Notes under the pieces: model-generated | What the model was told of the DNA's origin: nothing | Seen by the model: the letters and a program-made list of their open reading frames with translations, nothing else | The model's database searches: none | Shown: positions 1 through 7,889 of the stretch, one piece after another | How the letters are laid out: each line of letters opens with the position of its first letter | Position numbering within the stretch: the stretch's first letter is position 1 | DNA from: Halioglobus sp. | Lineage (GTDB): Bacteria; Pseudomonadota; Gammaproteobacteria; Pseudomonadales; Halieaceae | NCBI GenBank assembly: GCA_020443345.1 | Contig: JAGRIH010000029.1 | Location: forward strand, 1-45,560 | Direction of reading: 5' to 3' | Length of the DNA: 45,560 nt | Translations under genes and position numbers: made by a program

Positions 1-22
1 GATTTTAAGGTGACCACCGGGG

Positions 23-45
23 AAAGCCCTGAAAAACAGGGCTTT
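23..45 (-). terminator. Hairpin downstream of tRNA-Pro, possible weak terminator
   Basis: A perfect 8-bp inverted repeat (AAAGCCCT / AGGGCTTT) with a 7-nt loop lies about 34 nt past the 3' end of the tRNA on the minus strand. The arm ends in TTT but is followed by C residues rather than a U-tract, so intrinsic termination would be weak; it may instead be a processing or 3'-stabilising hairpin. Apart from this hairpin, bases 1-78 show no gene. Confidence 0.35.
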
Positions 46-78
46 AAGGACGTTACAGGATGTTGTTGGAGGGGTATA

Positions 79-155
79 TGGTCGGTGTGAGAGGATTTGA
101 ACCTCCGACCCCTTCCTCCCGAAGGAAGTGCGCTACCAGGCTGCGCCACACACCG
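79..155 (-). tRNA. tRNA-Pro, anticodon CGG
   Basis: The minus strand folds as a 77-nt tRNA. It has a 7-bp acceptor stem (CGGTGTG/CACACCG), a D-arm GCGCAGCCTGGTAGCGC, an anticodon stem CTTCC/GGAAG around loop TTCGGGA giving anticodon CGG, and a T-arm with GGTTCAAATCC. The discriminator A is followed by an encoded CCA. The D and T arms match the bacterial proline tRNA pattern, including the CCTGGTAG D-loop. It decodes CCG. It stands alone, with a promoter just upstream and a hairpin downstream. Confidence 0.96.
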
Positions 156-171
156 AGTTTTGAGGCGCGAG

Positions 172-200
172 ACTATACCAAAAGCGCCGGTTGGAACCAA
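172..200 (-). promoter_or_regulatory. Sigma-70 promoter of tRNA-Pro
   Basis: On the minus strand a -35-like TTGGTT (195-200) and a -10 TATAGT (172-177) are separated by 17 nt and point into the tRNA. The bases after the -10 (CTCGCGCC) form a GC-rich discriminator, typical of stable-RNA promoters under stringent control. Stringent control is inferred from this feature only. Confidence 0.7.
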
Positions 201-215
201 TACCTTTTGCGGGTA

Positions 216-431
216 CTAGTAGATTCCCGCCCAGTGCGGCAGGTACTGGGCGAGCAAACTCAGGCTCAGCACGGCGGCGATCAGCAGGAGCATCAGGCGC
301 AGGGGGCGAAAGGGCTTGCGCTCCACTGCATTGACACCGCGGCGGATAAACTCATCCACCTTTGCCTGATCCTGCGGATAGAGCCGGTTTTGAAAACTGC
401 GATCCCGTGGCTGGCGGCTATCTTCTGTCAT
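216..431 (-). CDS. Small DUF3094-like single-pass membrane protein
   Basis: This 71-residue protein has a charged N-terminal half containing an R-L-Y-P-Q-D-Q-A-K-V-D-E segment, then an E-R-K-P-F-R-P motif, then one hydrophobic helix at about residues 45-62. The motif and size resemble the DUF3094 family of small proteins found in Pseudomonas and relatives; the assignment is by memory of that pattern and no function is known. No clear Shine-Dalgarno precedes the ATG, which lies just after a terminator-like hairpin. The stop codon is close to the tRNA-Pro promoter. It could be a small inner-membrane accessory protein, but nothing in the neighbourhood indicates a role. Confidence 0.72.
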   Translation of the reverse strand: MTEDSRQPRDRSFQNRLYPQDQAKVDEFIRRGVNAVERKPFRPLRLMLLLIAAVLSLSLLAQYLPHWAGIY

Positions 432-440
432 AAAGAAACG

Positions 441-472
441 GGGGAGAGAACAACTTTTCGTATTCTCTCCCC
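441..472 (-). terminator. Intrinsic terminator of the acyl-CoA dehydrogenase gene
   Basis: A perfect 10-bp inverted repeat, GGGGAGAGAA (441-450) with TTCTCTCCCC (463-472), has a 12-nt loop. On the minus strand it follows the acyl-CoA dehydrogenase stop by about 50 nt and is trailed by the T-rich tail GTTTCTTT. It separates that gene from the DUF3094-like gene. Confidence 0.6.
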
Positions 473-524
473 GCAGAGCGGGAATGTCACCCCCCGGAGC
501 ACTAAATTCCTGTACAACGGGGCA

Positions 525-2318
525 TTACAGATCGAACATGGCTTCGGGCATCTGCATCAGGTTGTGAGCACCGGACTGGATGCACTGTTTGTGGGCGAGG
601 GTGCGCGGCAGCAGGCGGTCGAAGTAAAAACGCGCGGTCATCAGTTTGGCTTCATAAAACGAGGTGTCGCCGTCGCCCGCGGCAATTTTCTGTCGCGACA
701 GCACCGCCATGCGCGCCCAGAAATACGCCAGGGTGACATAGCCGCTGTACATCAGGTAGTCGACGGCAGCGGCGCCCGCCTCATCGGGATTGGCCGCGGC
801 AGCTTCGCCGATGTTCATCGACAGTTCCAGCCACTCATCCTTTTTAGTGCGCAATACGGTAATCAGGTCGGCATCTTCTGCGGCGGTGCTGGCGTCGCAA
901 AACTCACCTATCAGGGCGCTGAAGGCCAACAGCAGTTTGCCGCCACTGCCGAGCACTTTGCGGCCGAGCAAATCCATCGCCTGGATGCCGGTGGTGCCCT
1001 CGTAGAGCATGGCAATGCGCGCATCGCGCACGATCTGCTCCATACCCCACTCCCTGATAAAGCCGTGACCGCCGTACACCTGTACCCCGAGGTTGGCCGC
1101 CTCAAACCCGGTCTCGGTAACGAATGCCTTGCCGATCGGGGTCAACAGGGCCATCAGGCCATCGGCCTCCCTGGCGCGCTCTGCATCACCCGCATCCACG
1201 ACATCGCCCAACTGGGCGAGGAAGTACAGAAAGGCGCGGCTGCCCTCGACCAGCGCTTTTTGCGTCAACAACATACGGCGCACGTTGGGGTGGACGATAA
1301 TCGGGTCCGCCGGGCCATCGGGGTTCTTGGGTCCGGTCAGGCTGCGCATGGCCAGCCTCTCCCGGGCGTAGGACAGGGCGCCCTGGAAAGCGAGCTGGCC
1401 GTGGGCCAGCCCCTGCAGTGCGGTGCCGATGCGGGCCGTGTTCATAAAGGTGAACATGCAGTTCAGGCCCCGATTGGGCGGACCGATCAGGTAGCCCGTC
1501 GCGCCATCGAAGTTCAATACACAGGTGGCGGACCCCTTGATCCCCATTTTCTTTTCGATGGACGCACAGTGCACGGCATTGCGCTGGCCGAGGGTGCCGT
1601 CGTCATTGACCTTGAATTTGGGCACGATGAACAGGGAAATGCCCTGCGTGCCCTGCGGCGCATCCGGCAGCCGGGCCAGCACGATATGCACGATATTCTC
1701 CGCCATGTCGTGATCGCCGGCGCTGATGAAAATCTTGGTGCCAGTGATAGTATAGCTGCCATCGGCCCGCGGCTCCGCCCGGGTGCGCAACAGGCCCAGA
1801 TCGCTGCCGCAATGTGCTTCGGTCAGGCACATGGTGCCGGTCCAGGCGCCCTGTACCAGTTGGCCGAGGTATTTTTTCTTTTGCTCTGCATCGCCGTGTT
1901 TTTCAATGGTTTTTACCGCACCGTGGCTCAAGCCGGGATACATCAGCCAGGACCAGTTGGCGGTACCGGCCATCTCGTTGACAACGGTACCCAGCAGATT
2001 GGGCATGCCCTGACCGCCCGCCTCGACTGCCGCGCTCAGCGACGGCCAGCCGTTGGCCACGTACTGCTGGTAGGCCTCGGCGAAGCCCGCCGGGGTCCTC
2101 ACGCCTTCCTCGCTCCAGTGACAGCCCTCTTCGTCCCCGGTCTGGTTGAGCGGTGAGAGCACGTTTTCAGCAAACTTTGCGCCCTCTTCAATAATGGCAT
2201 TCATCAGGTCCCGGGTGGACTCTTCGTAGCCTGGCAGCGTCTGGTAGAGCTGCTCGGACTCCAGCAATTCGTGCATGACAAAACGGATATCGCGCAAAGG
2301 GGCTCTGTACTGGGGCAT
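525..2318 (-). CDS. Acyl-CoA dehydrogenase, 597 residues (FadE-type, C-terminally extended)
   Basis: This FAD-dependent acyl-CoA dehydrogenase would introduce the trans-2 double bond in fatty-acid beta-oxidation. Visible family marks include M-C-L-T-E-A-H-C-G-S-D-L-G in the middle, the G-T-K-I-F-I-S-A-G-D-H-D segment, and V-Y-G-G-H-G-F-I-R-E-W-G-M-E-Q followed by D-A-R-I-A-M-L-Y-E-G-T-T-G-I-Q-A. The last of these contains the region of the catalytic glutamate. At about 600 residues it belongs to the long class that starts M-P-x-Y-x-A-P-x-R-D and carries an extra C-terminal helical domain. The chosen ATG (2316-2318) is preceded by AGGAGG at good spacing; an in-frame ATG 30 bases earlier lacks this. 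The gene is monocistronic: its own promoter lies upstream and a terminator follows. The substrate chain length cannot be read from the sequence. Confidence 0.95.
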   Translation of the reverse strand: MPQYRAPLRDIRFVMHELLESEQLYQTLPGYEESTRDLMNAIIEEGAKFAENVLSPLNQTGDEEGCHWSEEGVRTPAGFAEAYQQYVANGWPSLSAAVEAGGQGMPNLLGTVVNEMAGTANWSWLMYPGLSHGAVKTIEKHGDAEQKKKYLGQLVQGAWTGTMCLTEAHCGSDLGLLRTRAEPRADGSYTITGTKIFISAGDHDMAENIVHIVLARLPDAPQGTQGISLFIVPKFKVNDDGTLGQRNAVHCASIEKKMGIKGSATCVLNFDGATGYLIGPPNRGLNCMFTFMNTARIGTALQGLAHGQLAFQGALSYARERLAMRSLTGPKNPDGPADPIIVHPNVRRMLLTQKALVEGSRAFLYFLAQLGDVVDAGDAERAREADGLMALLTPIGKAFVTETGFEAANLGVQVYGGHGFIREWGMEQIVRDARIAMLYEGTTGIQAMDLLGRKVLGSGGKLLLAFSALIGEFCDASTAAEDADLITVLRTKKDEWLELSMNIGEAAAANPDEAGAAAVDYLMYSGYVTLAYFWARMAVLSRQKIAAGDGDTSFYEAKLMTARFYFDRLLPRTLAHKQCIQSGAHNLMQMPEAMFDL

Positions 2319-2396
2319 GGCGGTTACCTCCTGGTTAAAACGGTGCACCGGATTGTGGCGCGAGCGCGCGACAAATCACATGTGTGCGGTGTTTAC

Positions 2397-2434
2397 ATTT
2401 TGCCGGAACCGGCGCTGAAGTCAAACACCTTTTG
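2397..2434 (-). promoter_or_regulatory. Promoter of the acyl-CoA dehydrogenase gene with a PsrA-like site
   Basis: On the minus strand TTGACT (2419-2424) and CAAAAT (2397-2402) are spaced 16 nt, giving a plausible sigma-70 promoter about 75 nt upstream of the start codon. An imperfect palindrome CAAAC-ACC-TTTTG (2422-2434, plus strand) overlaps the -35. It differs by one base from the (C/G)AAAC-N2-4-(C/G)TTTG pattern bound by PsrA, the fatty-acid-responsive repressor of beta-oxidation genes in Pseudomonas. The promoter is moderately supported; the operator is a suggestion. Confidence 0.45.
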
Positions 2435-2496
2435 CTGTCGGCGGGCCTGCAATCGACCCGGATCGCCAGCGGGCCGCATCCAGGGCTCTCCACGGT

Positions 2497-3174
2497 CTAC
2501 GGTGAGACGAGCGCTGCCAGATCGAGGTGGCCGGCCGCGACAGCGGGATCGAAGGGCGACAGGCGCGGTATATCGCCGAGCAACGGGGCCGGCAGCAGAT
2601 CCCGCAGCGTCGCCAGGTTGTCACTGTGACAATCCATGCGCTCGCCCGGCTGGTTGGCCACCCAGCCGGCCAGGGCCAGGCCATCGCGCTGGATCGCCTG
2701 CGCAGTCAACAGCGCGTGATTGATGCAGCCCAGACGCATGCCGACCACCAGGATCACGCCGACCTGCAGTTCCACGGCGACGTCGGCCAGCGTTTCCCGC
2801 CGGTTGAGCGGCACGCGCCAGCCACCAGCGCCCTCGATCAGCACGGCATCGGCGGGACCGCCCATGACGCCGCGGCACAGCCCGGCGAGACGAGCGGCCC
2901 GCAATTGCCGGCCCTCGCGCTGCGCGGCAATATGCGGCGCGATGGCCTCGCGCAGCGCCACCGGGTTCACCTGGGCGTATTCCAGCTTCTGGTTGGCACA
3001 GGCCATCAGGCGCAGTGCGTCCTCGTTGTGTCCGCCGGCATCGCAGCCCGCGGCCACCGGCTTGATGGCCGCCGTGCGCCAGCCGCTGGCGCCCAGGGCG
3101 GTGAGCAGCGCGCAGCACACGGCGGTCTTGCCGACTTCGGTATCGGTGCCGGTGACAAACCAGGTTCTGCTCAT
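2497..3174 (-). CDS. bioD: Dethiobiotin synthetase BioD
   Basis: BioD carboxylates 7,8-diaminopelargonate and closes the ureido ring with ATP, giving dethiobiotin. The 225-residue protein opens with the P-loop G-T-D-T-E-V-G-K-T (residues 9-17). It has K-P-V-A-A-G-C around residue 38, the substrate-binding lysine segment, and E-G-A-G-G-W-R-V-P-L in the middle, as expected for the family. Length is normal. The start ATG overlaps the bioHC stop as ATGA, so it is translationally coupled as the last gene of bioB-bioF-bioHC-bioD. No bioA is present in this operon, so the diamine step must be encoded elsewhere, which is common in this group. Confidence 0.97.
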   Translation of the reverse strand: MSRTWFVTGTDTEVGKTAVCCALLTALGASGWRTAAIKPVAAGCDAGGHNEDALRLMACANQKLEYAQVNPVALREAIAPHIAAQREGRQLRAARLAGLCRGVMGGPADAVLIEGAGGWRVPLNRRETLADVAVELQVGVILVVGMRLGCINHALLTAQAIQRDGLALAGWVANQPGERMDCHSDNLATLRDLLPAPLLGDIPRLSPFDPAVAAGHLDLAALVSP

Positions 3175-4760
3175 CGTTTGATCAGTTCTCCAAATAGCAC
3201 TTCATAGGATGCCGGCAGACGGCCGTTTTCACGCCAGTTTTCATAGGCCTGCAGCATACCCTGCAGGGCCCTGCGGCTGGCCAGACCCGCCGGGCGCTGG
3301 CGGTTCATGTTGTGGGCGCCGAGGGTCTTGAGCTCCGCCAGCAGTTCGCCCACCCGCCGGTACTGCATGCGATAGTGGCGCACCCGCAGCGACAGGTTCA
3401 GGCCCGGCACACCGCGCGCGATCTCACGCAGTTCCGCCGGGCTCGCGAAATCGTTGACGTGCTGATAGGCGTCCACCGCGGCCCAGGCATCGCGCAGTTC
3501 GCGCAGCGTGCCGGGCCCCAAAGTGGCAAAGACACAGCGCCCGCCCGGGCGCAGTACGCGGGCAATCTCGGCAAACAGCGCCCCCAGGTCGTCACACCAC
3601 TGCAGCGCCAGGCTGCTGAACACCAGGTCCACGGAGCCGGCCGCCAGCGGCAGGGATTCCGCGTCCCCCACCAGCCACTGGCCACCCGGGCCATTGCGCC
3701 CGCGCGCGTAGATCACCATGCCCATGGCGAGGTCCAGGCCGATGTACTGGGCGCGCGGAAACCGGGCGTCCAGGGCGGTGAAAAAGTGGCCGGTACCGCA
3801 GCCCAGGTCCAGCACCCGCGCCGGCTCAAGCGGTTGATGTCGCAGGTTTTCCAGCAACTGCGTGCCGACATCGCGCTGCAGCGCGGCCGCCGAATCGTAG
3901 CGCTGCGCGGCCCGGCTGAAAGAGTCCGCCACCTCCTGCTTGGCGCGCGCGGCAGGCTTCACCGGCGTTTTCTCCAGCAGCTCGCTGCGCTGCAGAAACT
4001 CCCGGGCTCGTGCGGCCAGTTCCGGCGCACACTCCAGCGGCGCGACATGGCTGCAGGCCGGCAGCTCGATGACCTGCGCGCCCGACGCAGCGCGCAGCAG
4101 CGCGCGCAGTGCCGGCGCCACAGCGGCCGGCACCAGGGTGTCACGCTGCGCCAGCAGATGCAGTTGCGACCGGGCCAGGGCGGGCAGGTGCGCCCGGTGA
4201 TCCAGTTGCCGCAGCCAGTCCAGGCCCGCCAGCAGTCCCGGGCCGCCGTCCCCGCGGCACTGGCTGTGCAACTGCCTGAGCAGCGCCCGGGGCCTTGTGG
4301 CGCCGGCGACCTGCAGGCCGTCGAAGCGCCGCAGCGCTGCCGCGGGGTCGGCGACGGCGCTGGCGCAAAAGCCGTCAAACACCTCACCGGACATGCCCGG
4401 CCAGGTATCTGTCGCGACGAAACGCGGGTTGCTGCAAATCGTGATCACTGCGGACACCCGCGCGCTGTCGCGCAAGGCCAGCTCGATGGCCAGCTGCCCC
4501 CCCAGCGACCAGCCGACGTAGACGGCGGGCCCGGCAGTGCAGGCCGACAGCGCCGCCAGCACCGCATCCAGCTCGGGCTGTTGTGACGGCGCGAGGCCCG
4601 GCGCGCAGCCGGGGATATCCACCAGGGTGATATCGGCCCAGGGCCGCAAGTGTACCAGCAGGGGGCGCCAGATCTCGCGATTTGCACCCCAGCCGTGCAG
4701 CAACACCAGGTGCTGCCGGGCAGCCCGGGTGGCGGGCAGGTACTCGGTAGCCAGTCGCAC
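3171..4760 (-). CDS. bioHC: Fused pimeloyl-ACP methyl ester esterase / malonyl-ACP methyltransferase (BioH-BioC)
   Basis: One 529-residue reading frame joins two biotin-pathway enzymes. Residues 1 to about 255 form an alpha/beta hydrolase like BioH. It has L-L-H-G-W-G near residue 20, the nucleophile elbow G-W-S-L-G-G with Ser85, an A-Q-R-D-T-L-V-P aspartate and a C-S-H-V-A-P-L histidine. From about residue 270 a class I SAM methyltransferase follows, with V-A-D-S-F-S-R-A-A-Q-R-Y-D and the SAM motif V-L-D-L-G-C-G-T-G, as in BioC. BioC methylates malonyl-ACP to start the pimelate chain and BioH removes the methyl group when the chain is complete, so the fusion holds the first and last steps. 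I prefer the GTG at 4760, one base past the bioF stop; the upstream in-frame ATG lies inside bioF. The protein is cytosolic. Confidence 0.93.
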   Translation of the reverse strand: MRLATEYLPATRAARQHLVLLHGWGANREIWRPLLVHLRPWADITLVDIPGCAPGLAPSQQPELDAVLAALSACTAGPAVYVGWSLGGQLAIELALRDSARVSAVITICSNPRFVATDTWPGMSGEVFDGFCASAVADPAAALRRFDGLQVAGATRPRALLRQLHSQCRGDGGPGLLAGLDWLRQLDHRAHLPALARSQLHLLAQRDTLVPAAVAPALRALLRAASGAQVIELPACSHVAPLECAPELAARAREFLQRSELLEKTPVKPAARAKQEVADSFSRAAQRYDSAAALQRDVGTQLLENLRHQPLEPARVLDLGCGTGHFFTALDARFPRAQYIGLDLAMGMVIYARGRNGPGGQWLVGDAESLPLAAGSVDLVFSSLALQWCDDLGALFAEIARVLRPGGRCVFATLGPGTLRELRDAWAAVDAYQHVNDFASPAELREIARGVPGLNLSLRVRHYRMQYRRVGELLAELKTLGAHNMNRQRPAGLASRRALQGMLQAYENWRENGRLPASYEVLFGELIKR

Positions 4761-4761
4761 C

Positions 4762-5928
4762 TCAGCAGTCAGCCCAGCACACCGACAGGTGCTCCAGCAG
4801 CTGATCCACCTGGGACTCGGTGTGGGCCGCACTGAGTGTCAGGCGCAGGCGCGATGTCCCCGCCGGCACCGTTGGCGGCCGGATGGCGCCCAGCAGCACG
4901 CCCCGCCTCTTCAGTTGCTCGCTCAGAGCCACGGCGCGACGGGCATCGCCCACCAGCAGCGGCTGGATGGCACTGGCAGAGGCCATCAGCGGCAGGCCCA
5001 GTTCCACCGCCGCGCGGCGAAAGCGCTCGATCAGGCGCGCCAGATGGGCGCGGCGCCAGGGCTCCTCCCGCATTAAGCGCAGGGATTCCAGGCTTGCGGC
5101 GGCAATTGCCGGGGGCAGGGCGGTGGTGTAGATATAGTTGCGCGCGTACTGCACCAGGGCCTCGATCAGCGCGGTGCTGCCGGCCACGAATGCGCCGGCG
5201 GTGCCCAGCGCCTTGCCCAGTGTCGCCATCAGCACCGGCACATCCGCGCTATCCAACCCGGCCGCCTCGGTACTGCCGGCGCCGCGCTCGCCGAGCACGC
5301 CAAAGCCGTGGGCGTCGTCGACCATCAGCCAGGCGTCCTGCTCGCGGCACAGGGCGGCCAGCTCCGCCAGCGGCGCGGTGTCGCCGTCCATGCTGAACAC
5401 CCCGTCCACCGCCACCAGCCTGGGGCCGCCGGCGCGCTGCAGCTTGCCGCCCAGCGCCCGCAGGTCGTTGTGCGCGAAGCGCTGGAAGCGCGCGCCACTG
5501 TGCAGGCCGCCGTCGAGCAGCGAGGCGTGGTTGAGCCGGTCCTCGAACACGTGATCCCCGGGCCGCAGCAAACTGCCGAGGACCCCGGTATTGGCCATGT
5601 AGCCGCTGGAAAACAACAGCGCCCGCGGCCGGCCGGTAAAGTCCGCCAGCGCCTCTTCCAGTTCGCGGTGCGGTGCGCTGTGGCCGCACACCAGGTGCGA
5701 GGCGCCGCTGCCCACGCCATATTCCAGCGCCGCGCGGCGCAGCGCCTCGACCACCTGCGGATGCGCCGCGAGGCCGAGGTAATCGTTGCTGCAGAAGTTC
5801 AGGTACTGGCGGCCGGCCAGGCGCACCACCGGCCCCTGGGGGGATTCGAGCGTCACCCGGCGGCGATACAGGCCGTCGCGCTGGCGCCCGGCCAGGCTCG
5901 CGGCCAGGCGCTCGGGGAACACTGCCAT
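4762..5928 (-). CDS. bioF: 8-amino-7-oxononanoate synthase BioF
   Basis: BioF condenses pimeloyl-ACP with L-alanine using pyridoxal phosphate, giving KAPA. The 388-residue protein has [10 protein letters not shown] near residue 44 and [11 protein letters not shown] near 73. The D-D-A-H-G-F-G segment lies near 204, and the PLP lysine lies in [10 protein letters not shown] (Lys239). These are the standard marks of the alpha-oxoamine synthase family, at normal length. It lies 8 nt after bioB and 1 nt before the GTG of bioHC, clearly one transcription unit. Confidence 0.97.
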   Translation of the reverse strand: MAVFPERLAASLAGRQRDGLYRRRVTLESPQGPVVRLAGRQYLNFCSNDYLGLAAHPQVVEALRRAALEYGVGSGASHLVCGHSAPHRELEEALADFTGRPRALLFSSGYMANTGVLGSLLRPGDHVFEDRLNHASLLDGGLHSGARFQRFAHNDLRALGGKLQRAGGPRLVAVDGVFSMDGDTAPLAELAALCREQDAWLMVDDAHGFGVLGERGAGSTEAAGLDSADVPVLMATLGKALGTAGAFVAGSTALIEALVQYARNYIYTTALPPAIAAASLESLRLMREEPWRRAHLARLIERFRRAAVELGLPLMASASAIQPLLVGDARRAVALSEQLKRRGVLLGAIRPPTVPAGTSRLRLTLSAAHTESQVDQLLEHLSVCWADC

Positions 5929-5936
5929 GGCACCGC

Positions 5937-6995
5937 TCAGTACGCTGCGGCGTCGTAGAACTGCGGGCTGGGGTTCTCCGGGGGCCGTTCCACCTGGCGC
6001 TGTTCCGGCGCTATGCCCAGCCGCGCAAACAGGTCCATATCCGCATTGGCGCGCGGATTGGGCGTGGTCAGCAGTTTCTCGCCGTAGAAGATCGAGTTGG
6101 CACCGGCGAAATAAGCCAGTGCGTGCATCTGCTCGTTCATTTCCTCGCGGCCGGCGGACAGGCGCACGTGGGATGCGGGCATTAAAATACGCGCCACGGC
6201 GATGGTGCGGATAAACTCGAAGGGGTCCAGGTCCGCCTCGTGTTCCAGCGGCGTGCCCGCCACCCGCACCAGCATGTTGATCGGCACGCTCTCGGGGTGC
6301 TGCGGCAGATTGGCCAGCTGCACCAGCAGGCCCGCCCGGTCCGTCTGCTGCTCACCCATACCCACGATGCCGCCGCTGCAGATCTTCATGCCCGCCGCGC
6401 GCACGTGCTCCAGGGTATCCAGCCGGTCCTGGTAGGTGCGCGTGGTGATGATACTGCCGTAGTATTCCGGCGAGGTATCCAGATTGTGATTGTAGTAATC
6501 GAGTCCGGCACGGGCCAGTTCAGCGGCCTGCTCGGGGCTGAGCATACCCAGTGTCATGCAGCTCTCCAGACCCAGCTCGCGCACGCCTTTCACCATGGCC
6601 ACCACATGAGGCATATCGCGGGGCTTGGGGCAGCGCCACGCCGCGCCCATGCAAAAGCGGGTGGCGCCACTGGCGCGGGCGGCGCGCGCCTGTTCCAGCA
6701 CCTGCTCCACCTCCATCAGTTTTTGTGCCTCGAGCCCGGTATCGTAGCGCGTGCTCTGCGGGCAGTAGGCGCAGTCTTCGGGACAGGCGCCGGTTTTGAT
6801 GGAAAGTAATGTGCTCACCTGCACCCGATTCGGGTCAAAATACTGGCGATGCAGACTGTGTGCCCGAAACAGGAGATCGTTGAACGGCAGGGCGAACAGG
6901 TCCGCCACTTCCGCGCGCGACCAGTCGTGGCGAATATCCGCAGGTTGCGAGTCGGCTAATGCCGGTGCGGAAGCGGAACAGGCTGCTTGATGCAT
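5937..6995 (-). CDS. bioB: Biotin synthase BioB
   Basis: BioB is a radical SAM enzyme that inserts sulfur into dethiobiotin. The 352-residue protein has the radical SAM cluster motif C-P-E-D-C-A-Y-C (Cys71, 75, 78) and the downstream segments [15 protein letters not shown] and R-L-S-A-G-R-E-E-M that help bind the [2Fe-2S] sulfur-donor cluster. The N-terminal 20 residues are variable and low in conservation. It is first in the operon, about 30 nt downstream of the predicted transcription start. The Shine-Dalgarno (GGAAA) is weak, so a slightly later start cannot be excluded. Confidence 0.98.
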   Translation of the reverse strand: MHQAACSASAPALADSQPADIRHDWSRAEVADLFALPFNDLLFRAHSLHRQYFDPNRVQVSTLLSIKTGACPEDCAYCPQSTRYDTGLEAQKLMEVEQVLEQARAARASGATRFCMGAAWRCPKPRDMPHVVAMVKGVRELGLESCMTLGMLSPEQAAELARAGLDYYNHNLDTSPEYYGSIITTRTYQDRLDTLEHVRAAGMKICSGGIVGMGEQQTDRAGLLVQLANLPQHPESVPINMLVRVAGTPLEHEADLDPFEFIRTIAVARILMPASHVRLSAGREEMNEQMHALAYFAGANSIFYGEKLLTTPNPRANADMDLFARLGIAPEQRQVERPPENPSPQFYDAAAY

Positions 6996-7034
6996 AGTAT
7001 TTCCATGGAGTGAGGCGGGACCGACGCAGCCTGT

Positions 7035-7062
7035 ATGATACGTCTGCCCGCACCCGTGTCAA
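7035..7062 (-). promoter_or_regulatory. Promoter of the biotin operon
   Basis: On the minus strand a perfect -35 TTGACA (7057-7062) and a -10 TATCAT (7035-7040) are separated by 16 nt and point toward bioB. The start of transcription would fall near 7028, leaving a leader of about 33 nt. The -35 hexamer lies inside one arm of the BirA-type palindrome, the classical arrangement for repression. Confidence 0.8.
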
Positions 7063-7088
7063 CCTGGATGATGCCGCATGGTTAACAA
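7056..7088. promoter_or_regulatory. BirA operator between bioB and comF
   Basis: Read on the minus strand, TTGTTAACC, then 15 nt, then GGTTGACAC. The proteobacterial BirA box is TTGTAAACC-N14/15-GGTTTACAA, so the left arm has one mismatch and the right arm two, with the correct spacing. BirA with biotinoyl-AMP is the known repressor of bio operons that carry this box. One arm covers the bioB -35; the other covers codons 1-4 of the divergent comF. It may therefore affect both genes. Confidence 0.8.
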
Positions 7089-7809
7089 GATGATCACAGC
7101 CGTACTGGATGGCCTGTTTCCCCACTACTGCGAGCTGTGCGGGGCGCGCAGCGGGGTCGCGGTGCCGCTGTGTCCGGGCTGCCAACTGGACCTGCCCGCC
7201 AACGTCAGTTGCTGCTATCGCTGCGCCATCCCGCTTCCCGCCACAGCAGCCGTTGCGATGCGGGTGTGCGGCACCTGCCTGGCCGAGCCGCCCCCGTTTG
7301 TACGGGTAATCGCACCGTGGCTGTATTCGGAGCAACTGGCGCAGCTGGTGCAGCGCTGGAAGTTTCGCGGCGAGACGCGGCTCACTCCCCTGCTGGCCGC
7401 CCTGTGGCTGCAGCGCGTGGATGAGCCCGAGCCGCCGGACCTGATAGTGCCGGTCCCCCTGCACTGGCGCCGGTTGTGGCAGCGCGGGTTCAACCAGTCA
7501 GAGCTGTTGGGCCGGCAATTGCGCCGGGCCTGCGCGCCGCTGGCCGCCGCGGAACTCGCACCACGCGCGGTGCGCCGCACACGCGCCACGTCTGCCCAGT
7601 CGGGGATGCACGCACTGCAGCGCAGGGCCAATATGCGCGGCGCCTTTACCGCCGTGCGGCCCTGTGGCAACCTGCGTGTCGCCGTCATCGACGACGTGCT
7701 GACCACCGGTGCCACCGCCGGCGCCGTGGCCGGCGCGCTGCTCGCCGCCGGAGCGAGTGCGGTGGAGGTGTGGTGCCTGGCGCGAACGCCCGCCCCGGAG
7801 CGGCGTTAG
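7078..7809 (+). CDS. comF: ComF-family amidophosphoribosyltransferase-like protein
   Basis: This 243-residue protein has N-terminal cysteine pairs of a zinc-ribbon type (C-E-L-C, C-P-G-C, C-Y-R-C, C-G-T-C between residues 20 and 70). A type I phosphoribosyltransferase domain follows, with P-V-P-L-H-W-R-R-L-W-Q-R-G-F-N-Q and the PRPP-binding motif V-A-V-I-D-D-V-L-T-T-G-A-T. This is the ComF/GntX family, linked to DNA uptake or use in several bacteria; the reaction is not established. It is divergent from bioB, a common neighbour in gammaproteobacteria. The ATG lies inside the BirA-type operator, so expression could respond to biotin; this is inference. Confidence 0.92.
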   Translation: MVNKMITAVLDGLFPHYCELCGARSGVAVPLCPGCQLDLPANVSCCYRCAIPLPATAAVAMRVCGTCLAEPPPFVRVIAPWLYSEQLAQLVQRWKFRGETRLTPLLAALWLQRVDEPEPPDLIVPVPLHWRRLWQRGFNQSELLGRQLRRACAPLAAAELAPRAVRRTRATSAQSGMHALQRRANMRGAFTAVRPCGNLRVAVIDDVLTTGATAGAVAGALLAAGASAVEVWCLARTPAPERR

Positions 7810-7889
7810 GTGCGCGGCCACCCGGCCGGCCGGGATCAGTACCGCCGGGATGACTGCAGCACTTGCAACCCCAACCGGAGCATCGCTAT

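Noticed and set aside
60-2156. 698-codon open frame on the plus strand opposite the acyl-CoA dehydrogenase
   Set aside because: It runs through the tRNA and antiparallel to a clearly conserved gene; low-complexity H/Q/G-rich translation typical of antisense frames in GC-rich DNA.
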